Assembly: GCA_024762755.1 (NCBI GenBank) | Contig: JANTGX010000046.1 | Location: 1 to 11,014 of the forward strand | Source of the DNA: Gammaproteobacteria bacterium | GTDB taxonomy: Bacteria > Pseudomonadota > Gammaproteobacteria > SZUA-152 | Direction of reading: 5' to 3' | Length of the DNA stretch: 11,014 nucleotides | Shown here: piece after piece, positions 1 to 5,725 of the stretch | Position numbering within the stretch: position 1 is the first letter of the stretch | How the letters are laid out: every line of letters starts with the position of its first letter | Program-made: the position numbers and the translations under genes | Notes under the pieces: model-generated | The model's database searches: none | What the model was told of the DNA's origin: nothing | Seen by the model: only the letters and a program-made list of their open reading frames with translations

Positions 1-219
1 GCGGACGACGCCGAGCCGCCCATCAGCATCCACGCCACACCCGACACGACCATCGAGGAATACCGGATCAACGGCAAGCTGTACATGATCCGCATCACCC
101 CCAAGAAGGGTGCCCCCTACTACCTCGTCGATGCCGATGGCGACGGTGAGTTGGAGACCCGCAGCAACGAACTGGCGCCGGACTTTCTCATCCCCTCCTG
201 GGTCATCTTCAAGTGGTAG
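1..219 (+). CDS. DUF2782 domain protein, C-terminal part (5' end outside window)
   Basis: Reading frame 1 is open from the first base to TAG at 217-219 and gives 72 residues, with the start lying upstream. The visible part holds a short beta-rich domain with EYRINGKLYMIRITP near the middle, then a GxPYYLVDADGDGELE-type stretch, and ends in PSWVIFKW. That pattern matches my recollection of the DUF2782 family, small proteins usually of about 100 residues with an N-terminal signal peptide. The function is unknown. In Pseudomonas a member sits beside polA and thrB, so upstream genes of that kind would be expected here, but they are outside the window. No convincing terminator follows: only a short GCCTG-CAGGC hairpin at 224-235 without a T-tract. 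Family assignment is fairly confident; function is not assigned. Confidence 0.8.
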   Translation, partial: ADDAEPPISIHATPDTTIEEYRINGKLYMIRITPKKGAPYYLVDADGDGELETRSNELAPDFLIPSWVIFKW

Positions 220-480
220 GAACGCCTGCACAGGCAAACTGAATCCACGCTGAACTTGACACCCCCATGAGCGAGGTGGCATAAAACGCCACTTGGTTCG
301 ACGTGTGGGTGGCATTTGTTGCCTGCGGAGAGCCGAGACGAGGAGATGGTGACCGGCACAAACGAATGCCGAGCATCGATCGATGTTCCTTCACACGAAA
401 CATCGGGGAGGGGGAGGCCGACTCATCGCGCCTGCCGAGTATCCGTCCTGATAGTAATGACAATAGTTAAGGGGAATCCA
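220..480 (+). other. Non-coding leader/promoter region of the cytochrome c gene
   Basis: No credible gene lies here. The frame upstream of the cytochrome is open back to 316, but its residues look random and the signal peptide begins only at 481. The stretch holds a probable promoter (256-285), a GTGGC-N7-GCCAC inverted repeat at 276-292 around the -10, a second copy of GGTGGCAT at 308-315, a perfect 12-bp palindrome CATCGATCGATG at 374-385, and an alternative hairpin CGATGTT (381-387) with AACATCG (399-405) that shares bases with the palindrome. If the promoter is right, the mRNA leader is about 190 nt, long for such a small gene. Confidence 0.5.
256..285 (+). promoter_or_regulatory. Probable sigma-70 promoter for the cytochrome c gene
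   Basis: A perfect TTGACA -35 at 256-261 is followed after 18 bp by CATAAA (280-285), which matches TATAAT at four of six positions. Transcription would begin near 292. The -10 lies inside the GTGGC/GCCAC inverted repeat at 276-292, so a repressor or activator could act there. This was judged by eye only. Confidence 0.4.
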
Positions 481-801
481 ATGAATACAAAATGGTTGAT
501 TGTGCCTGCCGCTGCTGCTGCACTGTTCGTTTCCGGTCAGGCGTCTGCCGACCTGGCCCTGGCCAAGAAGAGCGGTTGCCTGGCCTGCCACAGCGTTGAG
601 AAAAAGATCGTCGGTCCGGCCTGGAAGGACGTGGCCGCCAAATACAAGGGCGACGCCGGTGCCCGTGATCGCCTGATCGCCAAGGTTCACAAGGGCGGCA
701 AGGGCGTCTGGGGTCCGGCCCCCATGCCTCCTTACTCCCCCCGCGTCTCCGACGCCAACATCGAGAAACTGGTCGACTTCGTTCTGAGCCTCGCCAAATA
801 G
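481..801 (+). CDS. Periplasmic class I c-type cytochrome (c551/c552-like)
   Basis: This encodes 106 residues, a small periplasmic electron carrier. An N-terminal signal peptide ends in GQASA with likely cleavage after Ala23, leaving a mature protein of about 83 residues. The haem-binding motif CLACH is at 33-37 (Cys33, Cys36, His37 axial ligand), and Met82 in the PAPMPPYS stretch is the expected second axial ligand. The terminal helix IEKLVDFVLSLAK is typical of class I cytochromes. The ATG at 481 was chosen because it starts the signal peptide and has an AAGGGGA Shine-Dalgarno about 5 nt upstream. Such proteins accept electrons from the bc1 complex or donors such as c4, and pass them to terminal oxidases or nitrite reductases; the partner here is unknown. 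A strong terminator follows, so it is probably monocistronic. Confidence 0.92.
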   Translation: MNTKWLIVPAAAAALFVSGQASADLALAKKSGCLACHSVEKKIVGPAWKDVAAKYKGDAGARDRLIAKVHKGGKGVWGPAPMPPYSPRVSDANIEKLVDFVLSLAK

Positions 802-823
802 GCTCAAGCGACATTGCGATGTG

Positions 824-851
824 AAAAGGCCGGCAAATGCCGGCCTTTTTT
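824..851 (+). terminator. Intrinsic terminator of the cytochrome c gene
   Basis: The perfect stem GGCCGGCA (828-835) pairs with TGCCGGCC (838-845). It is preceded by AAAA and followed by six Ts (846-851), so it is strong on the plus strand and partly bidirectional because of the A-tract. It begins 22 nt after the cytochrome stop codon. Confidence 0.92.
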
Positions 852-867
852 GTCTCTGTCAACCGTG

Positions 868-876
868 TTATGCACA
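868..876 (+). promoter_or_regulatory. DnaA box match TTATGCACA
   Basis: This 9-mer fits the DnaA consensus TTWTNCACA exactly. It lies 17 nt after the cytochrome terminator and about 170 bp from the main box cluster, so it is less secure than the clustered boxes. Confidence 0.45.
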
Positions 877-1045
877 ATCCGTCCTGTCGTCCTCTTCCGC
901 ACCCTCTTGTTGTCAACAAATTGTCAAGCCCTGCGCGGCACATTTCGTAACACACTGTTTTTTAAAGACTAAACAACGCGGTCATTTTTTGACCAATCCG
1001 TCAGAAAGCCAGCAGCGGCGCGCCCTCGAGGCGCTTAACCCCACT

Positions 1046-1080
1046 TTATACACAAAGTTATCCACAGCTTCTGTGGATAA
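1046..1080. promoter_or_regulatory. Cluster of three DnaA boxes
   Basis: Three 9-mers sit within 35 bp: TTATACACA (1046-1054, plus), TTATCCACA (1058-1066, plus, the perfect consensus) and TGTGGATAA (1072-1080, the perfect consensus on the minus strand). The gaps are 3 and 5 bp. The last two form an inverted pair. Two perfect boxes plus a consensus variant this close are very unlikely by chance in GC-rich DNA. The expected ligand is the initiator DnaA; whether the effect is on replication or transcription cannot be read from the sequence. Confidence 0.75.
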
Positions 1081-1198
1081 TGTGACAGAGGTGTTACAGG
1101 GCATGCGCTTACTGCGCAGAAGCTAGAATCAGTGTTAACTTTGAAGCCTAAGCGAGGCCGGCGAAAACCGCCCGCGGGGCAAAATAGAGGAGGCGTCG

Positions 1199-2068
1199 AT
1201 GACGGACTGGACGGCCATCGACAGGCACATCGGCGCGGTCACCGGCCACGCCTTTCACAACCGCACCGCCAAGCCCATCGGTGGTGGCTGCATCAACCAG
1301 GCCTATCACCTCAGCGACGGCCGGCGGGACTATTTCGTCAAACTCAATCGGGCCGACCGCCTGGCCATGTTCGAGGCAGAGGCCGACGGCCTGCAGGCCA
1401 TCGTCGCCAGCCAGGGCATCCGCGCCCCCGCCCCCCTCTGCTGGGGGACAGAGGGCGACCGCGCCTATCTGGTGCTCGAATACCTCCCCCTGCACGGCGC
1501 CGGTTCGGGCCAACGGCTGGGGCAGGAACTGGCGCAGATGCACCGCCACTGCGGCCCGCACTTCGGCTGGTCGCGCGACAACACCATCGGCCTCACTCCA
1601 CAGCCCAACACCCCCAGCGACGACTGGGTCGAGTTCTGGCGCAGCCAACGCCTCGGCCACCAGCTGCGCCTGGCCGCCGGCCGTGGCGGCCATCTGCGCG
1701 GTGGCGAGGCCCTGCTCGAGGCCCTGCCCGCCTTCTTCACCGACTACCGGCCCCTTCCCAGTCTGCTGCACGGGGACCTCTGGTCGGGCAACGCCGCCTA
1801 TGACCACGACGGCCGGCCGGTGATCTTCGATCCCGCCGTCTACTACGGCGACCGCGAGGCCGACCTGGCCATGACGGAGCTCTTCGGCGGCTTCCCCGCC
1901 GCCTTCTATGCCGCCTATGACGAGGCCTGGCCGCGCGACCCCGGCTACGCGGTGCGCAAGACGCTTTACAACCTCTACCATGTACTCAACCACTTCAATC
2001 TCTTCGGCGGTGGCTACCTGTCCCAGGCCCAGGACATGATCCAGCGCCTGTTGAGCGAGGTGCGCTGA
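1199..2068 (+). CDS. Fructosamine-3-kinase family protein (protein deglycation)
   Basis: This encodes 289 residues, the usual length of the fructosamine/ketosamine-3-kinase family, which shares the aminoglycoside-phosphotransferase/protein-kinase-like fold. These cytosolic enzymes phosphorylate sugar adducts (fructosamine or ribulosamine) on protein amines so that the adduct falls off. The sequence shows the nucleotide-binding GGGCINQAY near 28-36, the VKLN lysine (Lys48), the LVLEYL hinge at 91-96, the catalytic loop HGDLWSGN at 191-198 with Asp193, and the metal-binding IFDPAVYYGDREADLAM from 209 with Asp211. The ATG at 1199 has an excellent AGGAGG (1188-1193) 5 nt upstream. The gene lies just downstream of the DnaA-box region and 52 bp before serB on the same strand, perhaps co-transcribed. 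The substrate is inferred from the family only. Confidence 0.9.
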   Translation: MTDWTAIDRHIGAVTGHAFHNRTAKPIGGGCINQAYHLSDGRRDYFVKLNRADRLAMFEAEADGLQAIVASQGIRAPAPLCWGTEGDRAYLVLEYLPLHGAGSGQRLGQELAQMHRHCGPHFGWSRDNTIGLTPQPNTPSDDWVEFWRSQRLGHQLRLAAGRGGHLRGGEALLEALPAFFTDYRPLPSLLHGDLWSGNAAYDHDGRPVIFDPAVYYGDREADLAMTELFGGFPAAFYAAYDEAWPRDPGYAVRKTLYNLYHVLNHFNLFGGGYLSQAQDMIQRLLSEVR

Positions 2069-2120
2069 ACCCATGCGGCCGGTAGAATGCCGCGAAGCCG
2101 CAAGCCGAGAGTCGCAACGC

Positions 2121-2969
2121 ATGCCCACGACCATCATCCATAGCGCGGCGCTGAGCAGCGCTCAGCGCGACCACCTCGCCGCCCGCCTGCCCGGCGACCT
2201 GCGACAGCACGAGAATCACTTCCGCGTGCGGCACAAGACGCCCCTCGCGCCCACCGCGCTGGAGGCCCTGCGCGCCGACCTGCAACTCGACATCAATCCC
2301 CTGCCCGAGGACTTCGATCCCCTGCAGGTCGGTCTGCTGATGAGCGACATGGACTCCACCCTGATCGGCATCGAATGCGTCGACGAGATCGCCGACTTCC
2401 TCGGCATCAAACCCCGCGTGGCGGCCATCACCGAGGCCGCCATGCGCGGCGAGATCGACTTCGAGACCTCACTCCGCCAGCGCGTGGCCCTGCTCGAGGG
2501 ACTGGAGGTGAGCGCCCTGCAGCGGGTCTACGACGAACGCCTGCGCCTGAATCCCGGCGCCGAGACCCTCGTCGCCGGGCTCAAGGCACGTGGCATCAAG
2601 ACCGCCCTGGTCTCCGGTGGCTTCACCTTCTTCACCGATCGCCTGCAGCGCCGCCTGGGCCTCGACTACACCCTGGCCAACGTCCTCGAGGAACGCGACG
2701 GCCGCCTCACCGGGCGCGTGGAGGGGGCCATCGTCGGCGCCGAGGCCAAGGCGGCCTATCTCGACAGCCTGTGTCTCGAACTGGGCATACACCCGGCCCA
2801 GGCGGTGGCCATGGGCGATGGCGCCAACGACCTCAAGATGTTGCACGCCGCCGGGCTGGGCATCGCCTATCACGCCAAGCCCGCGGTGCGTACCCAGGCC
2901 GACGCCGTGCTGCATCACCGTGGCCTAGACGCGGTGCTCGACCTGCTGTGGCTAGAGGGCCAGGCATGA
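2121..2969 (+). CDS. serB: Phosphoserine phosphatase
   Basis: This encodes 282 residues, a cytosolic HAD-superfamily enzyme that hydrolyses O-phosphoserine to serine, the last step of serine synthesis. The four HAD motifs are present: DMDST at 76-80 (nucleophile Asp76, acid/base Asp78), Glu85 of the substrate pocket, SGG with Ser165, Lys210, and GDGAND at 232-237. About 70 residues precede the catalytic domain, a shorter and ACT-like region compared with the 322-residue E. coli SerB. An in-frame ATG at 2073 would add 16 residues with an unlikely composition. I prefer 2121 because MPTTIIHSA starts family-like sequence, although its upstream Shine-Dalgarno is weak. TAGAAT at 2083-2088 may be a -10. 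The stop overlaps the next start by 4 nt, so translation of the TraF_2-like gene is probably coupled. Confidence 0.93.
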   Translation: MPTTIIHSAALSSAQRDHLAARLPGDLRQHENHFRVRHKTPLAPTALEALRADLQLDINPLPEDFDPLQVGLLMSDMDSTLIGIECVDEIADFLGIKPRVAAITEAAMRGEIDFETSLRQRVALLEGLEVSALQRVYDERLRLNPGAETLVAGLKARGIKTALVSGGFTFFTDRLQRRLGLDYTLANVLEERDGRLTGRVEGAIVGAEAKAAYLDSLCLELGIHPAQAVAMGDGANDLKMLHAAGLGIAYHAKPAVRTQADAVLHHRGLDAVLDLLWLEGQA

Positions 2970-4096
2970 GACCCGCCCTGCAGGGCGCCATCGCCGCCGG
3001 CCTGCTGTTCGCCAGCACCACCGCGGCGGCACAGCCGTGGGGCATCTTCGATGTGCGCGCCGCCGGCATGGGCGGGGTGGGCGTCGCCAGCGGCAGCCAG
3101 TACGCCAGCTTCAACAACCCGGCCTTGCTGGCCACCGCCGGCGAAGAGCACGACTGGTTCCTCATCAGCCCCACCCTTGGCCGCCAGCGGGGTGACCCGG
3201 ACTCGCTGAAAGACCATCTCGACGACCTGCAGAGCGCCATGGATGACCTCGCCGCCAGCCCCACCACGGCCAATGCCGCCGCCGTCCAGGCGCGCATCGA
3301 CGACCTGCGCGATGCCCGTTACCGCGCGGGCGGCAATACCGCCGTGCTCCTCGCCATCCCCAGCCGCCTGCTCAGCGGCGCCGCCTTCATCCACCTCTAC
3401 GACTGGGCCACCAGCGAGGCGCGCATCGGCGGCGACGACCTCACGGACCCCGCCAACCCGCAATACCGCTCCGGTCTCCGCCACCGTGGCATCCGCGTGC
3501 TGGAGAACGGCGTCAGCACCGCCACCACCTTCAGCGGGCACGGCTGGCGCCAGGGACTGGCCGTGGGCTTCAACTTCAAGTTCCAGTTCCTGCAGGGGTA
3601 TGGCTACGACGAAACGGTGGACGTGGCCCGCGCCGGCCTGCGCCACAACGACTACCGCTCCACCGGCAACTTCAACGCCGACCTGGGCATCCTCAAGTCC
3701 ATGGGGGTGTGGAAGCTGGGTCTGATGGTACGCAACCTGGCCAATGCCAAGGTCGACTACGGCGATAGCGGCGAGCGCTTCGAACTGACGCCACAGGCGC
3801 GCGCGGGCTTCGCCTACCAGAGCCGGCGCACCGTGGTCGAGATGGACGTCGATCTGCTGCAATACGACCCCATCGGCGCCGACGACCCGCAGCAGAGCAT
3901 CGCCCTCGGCCTGGAGCAGCGCGTCTGGCACTGGCTCACGCTGCGCACGGGCTGGCAGCAGAACCTGCGCGGCAAGCAGGCCGGCGGCCCCTCCCTCGGT
4001 CTCGGCCTGAGCATGGGCCCGCTGTTGATCGACCTGGCCGCCTACCACACCCAACAGCTCGACGGCGCCCACGCGCAGATCGCCTTCCAGTTCTGA
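2966..4096 (+). CDS. TraF_2-family (conjugal transfer TraF-like) outer-membrane protein
   Basis: This encodes 376 residues. An N-terminal signal peptide ends in TTAAA with likely cleavage before Gln23. The mature N-terminus has AAGMGGVGVASGSQYASFNNPALL (32-55), the FadL/OmpP1-like opening of the family annotated as conjugal transfer TraF (TraF_2). Residues about 78-118 are charged, Leu- and Ala-rich and likely helical or coiled. The rest alternates as in beta strands, and the last residue is Phe (IAFQF), a typical outer-membrane barrel end signal. The start overlaps the serB stop in ATGA, with AGAGGG 6 nt upstream. No other conjugation gene is present, so the family name should not be read as function; an outer-membrane channel or lipid/hydrophobic transport role is an inference. 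A paralogue lies convergently downstream. Confidence 0.82.
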   Translation: MRPALQGAIAAGLLFASTTAAAQPWGIFDVRAAGMGGVGVASGSQYASFNNPALLATAGEEHDWFLISPTLGRQRGDPDSLKDHLDDLQSAMDDLAASPTTANAAAVQARIDDLRDARYRAGGNTAVLLAIPSRLLSGAAFIHLYDWATSEARIGGDDLTDPANPQYRSGLRHRGIRVLENGVSTATTFSGHGWRQGLAVGFNFKFQFLQGYGYDETVDVARAGLRHNDYRSTGNFNADLGILKSMGVWKLGLMVRNLANAKVDYGDSGERFELTPQARAGFAYQSRRTVVEMDVDLLQYDPIGADDPQQSIALGLEQRVWHWLTLRTGWQQNLRGKQAGGPSLGLGLSMGPLLIDLAAYHTQQLDGAHAQIAFQF

Positions 4097-4124
4097 ACCG
4101 CGTCCCCGACCTCGACGCCGCAGC

Positions 4125-4157
4125 AACGAAAAAGGCCCCGCATTGCGGGGCCTCGTT
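4125..4157 (-). terminator. Intrinsic terminator between the convergent TraF_2 genes
   Basis: The stem GGCCCCGC (4134-4141) pairs with GCGGGGCC (4145-4152) over a 3-nt loop, and AACGA/TCGTT (4125-4129 and 4153-4157) can extend it past an A-bulge. The A-run at 4129-4133 becomes a T-tract only on the minus strand, so it best serves the minus-strand gene ending at 4178. On the plus strand the downstream bases are TCGTT, so stopping of the plus-strand gene is expected to be weaker. Confidence 0.8.
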
Positions 4158-4177
4158 GGCACGCGGCAGGGCCGGGT

Positions 4178-5587
4178 TCAGAAACTCACGTCCAGCCCCA
4201 GATTGACCATGGCACCGCGCGGCACCGTGGTGTTGTCGATGGTCACGGAATCCAGGGCCATGGCCAGGTCCAGGTTGAGCACCCGGAACAGGGTCGCACC
4301 GGCGGTCACATAGCTCACCTTCTCTCCCGCCAGGTTGGCGCGATAGCCGACACGGGCACCGGGAATCCACCAGCTCTCCGTGGCGTAGGCGGCGCTCAGG
4401 GTGGCCCACTGGTAGTCGTCGCCGAAGGGGTCGGCCACGGCCACCGTATCGTAGGCGCCACTGATCACCCAACGCTGGTTGGCGGTGTACACGGCGCCCT
4501 CCAGGCTGAGCTGGGCGTCCATCTTGTAGACGTAGTCACGCGCTAGCGCCGCCTTGATCTGGGGATTGGTATAACCGCTGGTATCCAGCCCGGGGAAGGT
4601 GAACTGCGGTGCATTGACGTTGTTCACGGTGGCGCCGAGGCGGTAGTGCTCGGCCACCCACAGGGCACCCAGGTCGAGACCGAAGCCGCTTTCATAATGG
4701 AAGGTGGCGTCCTGAATGTCTCTCAGCAGCTGCTCCGAATCGGTCAGGCTGGCCAGGCGGGTCGCCGTCTGCGTCATACCCACCTTGTAGTACTTGGCGC
4801 GCACCCCGGCGAACAGGCTGCCGGCCTCGTGCTCGAACATCCGCCGGCTGAAGCCGAGGGCCAGCTCGCCGACGCCGGCGGCGCGGGTCTGCAGCAGGGT
4901 GTCGTTGTCCACCGTGAGGGTTTGGGTGTTGAGATCGAGGCTCACCTCGCCCAGGTTCAGTACCTGCTGATTGTTCAGCAACTGGGTCTGGATATTGTTG
5001 GGATCGAGGTCGAGGTCGATGTTGTCGTGGATCTCGTTGGCCTTGGTGGTGACGGAGACGTTGGCGTCCAGCACTAGAGCGCCGCCGAACAGGTCGCTGC
5101 CCACCACGATGGGCATCAGGGGCAGCGCCGCCGAGCCGAAGACCTTGCCGTAGCCGTCGCGGGCCACCACGGCGAGCACATTGTTGATATCGTCCACCGG
5201 CACCTGGACGGCATTTTGGATGGCATTGACGTCGGCGGTCAGATCGTCATTGGTCGGATCCGCATCCAGTACCGTCAGAGTCGGTATGGTCACCGCCAGA
5301 CCGTCGGAATAGGCCTTCGCCTTCTCGTCCACCACATCGAAGATGTTGTCCACCTGGCCATACTCGACACCGATGCCGATGGTGCTCAGCAGGCCGAACT
5401 GCACATGCCCGCCATCGCGCGCCAATTGCGCCGCGCTGGCGGCCGGGTTGGTGATGTCGGACATGAGGCTCTGCGGGTTGCTCACCGCACCGTAGGTCAG
5501 ATTGGCGCCCGGCGGGTGATACACGGGGGTGGCATGGGCGGCACTCACGGCCAGGGCGATGGCCGTGGCGGCAAACAACTTCTTCAT
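4178..5587 (-). CDS. TraF_2-family (conjugal transfer TraF-like) outer-membrane protein, paralogue
   Basis: This encodes 469 residues read leftward. The signal peptide MKKLFAATAIALAVSAAHA is likely cleaved after Ala19. The mature protein opens with a NPQSLMSDITNPAASA-type segment, has several Asp/Asn-rich regions (about 105-145 and 190-215) with alternating beta-strand character, and ends GLDVSF with the terminal Phe expected of an outer-membrane barrel. The end pattern PRGAMVNLGLDVSF is typical of the conjugal-transfer-TraF-annotated family. It is longer than, and only distantly similar to, the convergent plus-strand protein. GGAG lies about 10 nt before the ATG. The divergent spacer 5588-5725 holds its promoter, possibly of sigma-28 type. 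No conjugation genes surround it; its cargo is unknown. Confidence 0.82.
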   Translation of the reverse strand: MKKLFAATAIALAVSAAHATPVYHPPGANLTYGAVSNPQSLMSDITNPAASAAQLARDGGHVQFGLLSTIGIGVEYGQVDNIFDVVDEKAKAYSDGLAVTIPTLTVLDADPTNDDLTADVNAIQNAVQVPVDDINNVLAVVARDGYGKVFGSAALPLMPIVVGSDLFGGALVLDANVSVTTKANEIHDNIDLDLDPNNIQTQLLNNQQVLNLGEVSLDLNTQTLTVDNDTLLQTRAAGVGELALGFSRRMFEHEAGSLFAGVRAKYYKVGMTQTATRLASLTDSEQLLRDIQDATFHYESGFGLDLGALWVAEHYRLGATVNNVNAPQFTFPGLDTSGYTNPQIKAALARDYVYKMDAQLSLEGAVYTANQRWVISGAYDTVAVADPFGDDYQWATLSAAYATESWWIPGARVGYRANLAGEKVSYVTAGATLFRVLNLDLAMALDSVTIDNTTVPRGAMVNLGLDVSF

Positions 5588-5644
5588 ATGATCTTGGCTC
5601 CGTCGTAGGGGGGTGGCATGGACATGCCCGGGGACTCACCCTGC

Positions 5645-5672
5645 ACATCGTCCCGCGCCGGGGCTTACTTTA
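5645..5672 (-). promoter_or_regulatory. Possible sigma-28-like promoter toward the minus-strand TraF_2 gene
   Basis: On the minus strand TAAAGTAA (5672-5665) is followed after 12 bp by GACGATGT (5652-5645), which keeps the CGAT core of the FliA -10 consensus GCCGATAA (five of eight match). Transcription would begin near 5638, giving a leader of about 50 nt. The call is by eye and tentative. Confidence 0.25.
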
Positions 5673-5695
5673 GACCGAGGGCATGCGGCCTAAAG
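5668..5695. repeat. Inverted repeat in the divergent spacer
   Basis: CTTTAGACC (5668-5676) and GGCCTAAAG (5687-5695) form a dyad with one mismatch and a 10-bp centre. Each arm contains TAAAG pointing outward. It could be an operator for both divergent genes or the paired -35 elements of two promoters. Confidence 0.6.
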
Positions 5696-5718
5696 TTTGC
5701 CCCCGCGCCGGCGGCTAA
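5691..5718 (+). promoter_or_regulatory. Possible sigma-28-like promoter toward the HDOD-GAF gene
   Basis: TAAAGTTT (5691-5698), a perfect FliA -35, is followed after 12 bp by GCGGCTAA (5711-5718), six of eight matches to GCCGATAA. The spacer is 1 bp longer than in E. coli. The predicted start, near 5725, almost coincides with the ATG at 5726 and would leave out the AAGGA ribosome-binding site at 5717-5721, which counts against this reading. Confidence 0.25.
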
Positions 5719-5725
5719 GGAAGAC

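Larger units (their letters stand above)
802..1198. other. 397-nt intergenic region with terminator, AT-rich tract and DnaA boxes
   Basis: After the cytochrome terminator no credible coding region is seen until 1199. The stretch is clearly more AT-rich than the coding DNA around it, especially 901-1000. It holds DnaA-box matches at 868-876, 1046-1054, 1058-1066 and 1072-1080, plus a GGTCA-T5-TGACC hairpin at 980-994. A TAGAAT at 1124-1129 could be a -10 for the downstream kinase, but I see no good -35. I saw no GATC sites in 852-1198, unlike the Dam/SeqA-rich oriC of enterics. Candidate roles are a replication origin, a DnaA-regulated promoter or a DnaA-titrating/reactivating site. Confidence 0.6.

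Noticed and set aside
224..262. Resemblance of GCACAGGCAAACTG to the conserved core of a cyclic-di-GMP-I riboswitch
   Set aside because: The required partner segment (GGGACGCAAAGCC-like) and the paired P1b/P2 layout are absent, and the site lies upstream of the proposed transcription start.
316..480. In-frame N-terminal extension of the cytochrome
   Set aside because: Residues have no domain character, no Shine-Dalgarno supports it, and it would bury the signal peptide that begins at 481.
821..1126. Open frame of 101 codons on the plus strand
   Set aside because: It starts inside the terminator, runs through the DnaA boxes, and shows no recognisable protein features.
1124..2088. TAGAAT at 1124-1129 and 2083-2088 (also TATGAT at 7271) as certain promoters
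   Set aside because: They look like good -10 elements, but no acceptable -35 lies 16-18 bp upstream, so they are mentioned only as possibilities.
2375..2965. Upstream extension of the first TraF_2 gene
   Set aside because: It is an Arg/Pro/Gly-rich out-of-frame reading of serB; the signal peptide and Shine-Dalgarno fix the start at 2966.
2915..4162. Long minus-strand frame opposite the first TraF_2 gene, and similar ones at 1148-2137, 5690-7252, 7688-8905 and 9484-10680
   Set aside because: High GC leaves few stops in the antisense frames; the products are Gly/Ala/Val/Glu/Gln/His-rich low-complexity sequence opposite strongly supported genes.
2966..5587. A conjugative or type IV secretion locus, based on the TraF-like names
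   Set aside because: No other tra, vir, relaxase or coupling-protein gene is present and both proteins look like outer-membrane barrels of the TraF_2 family.
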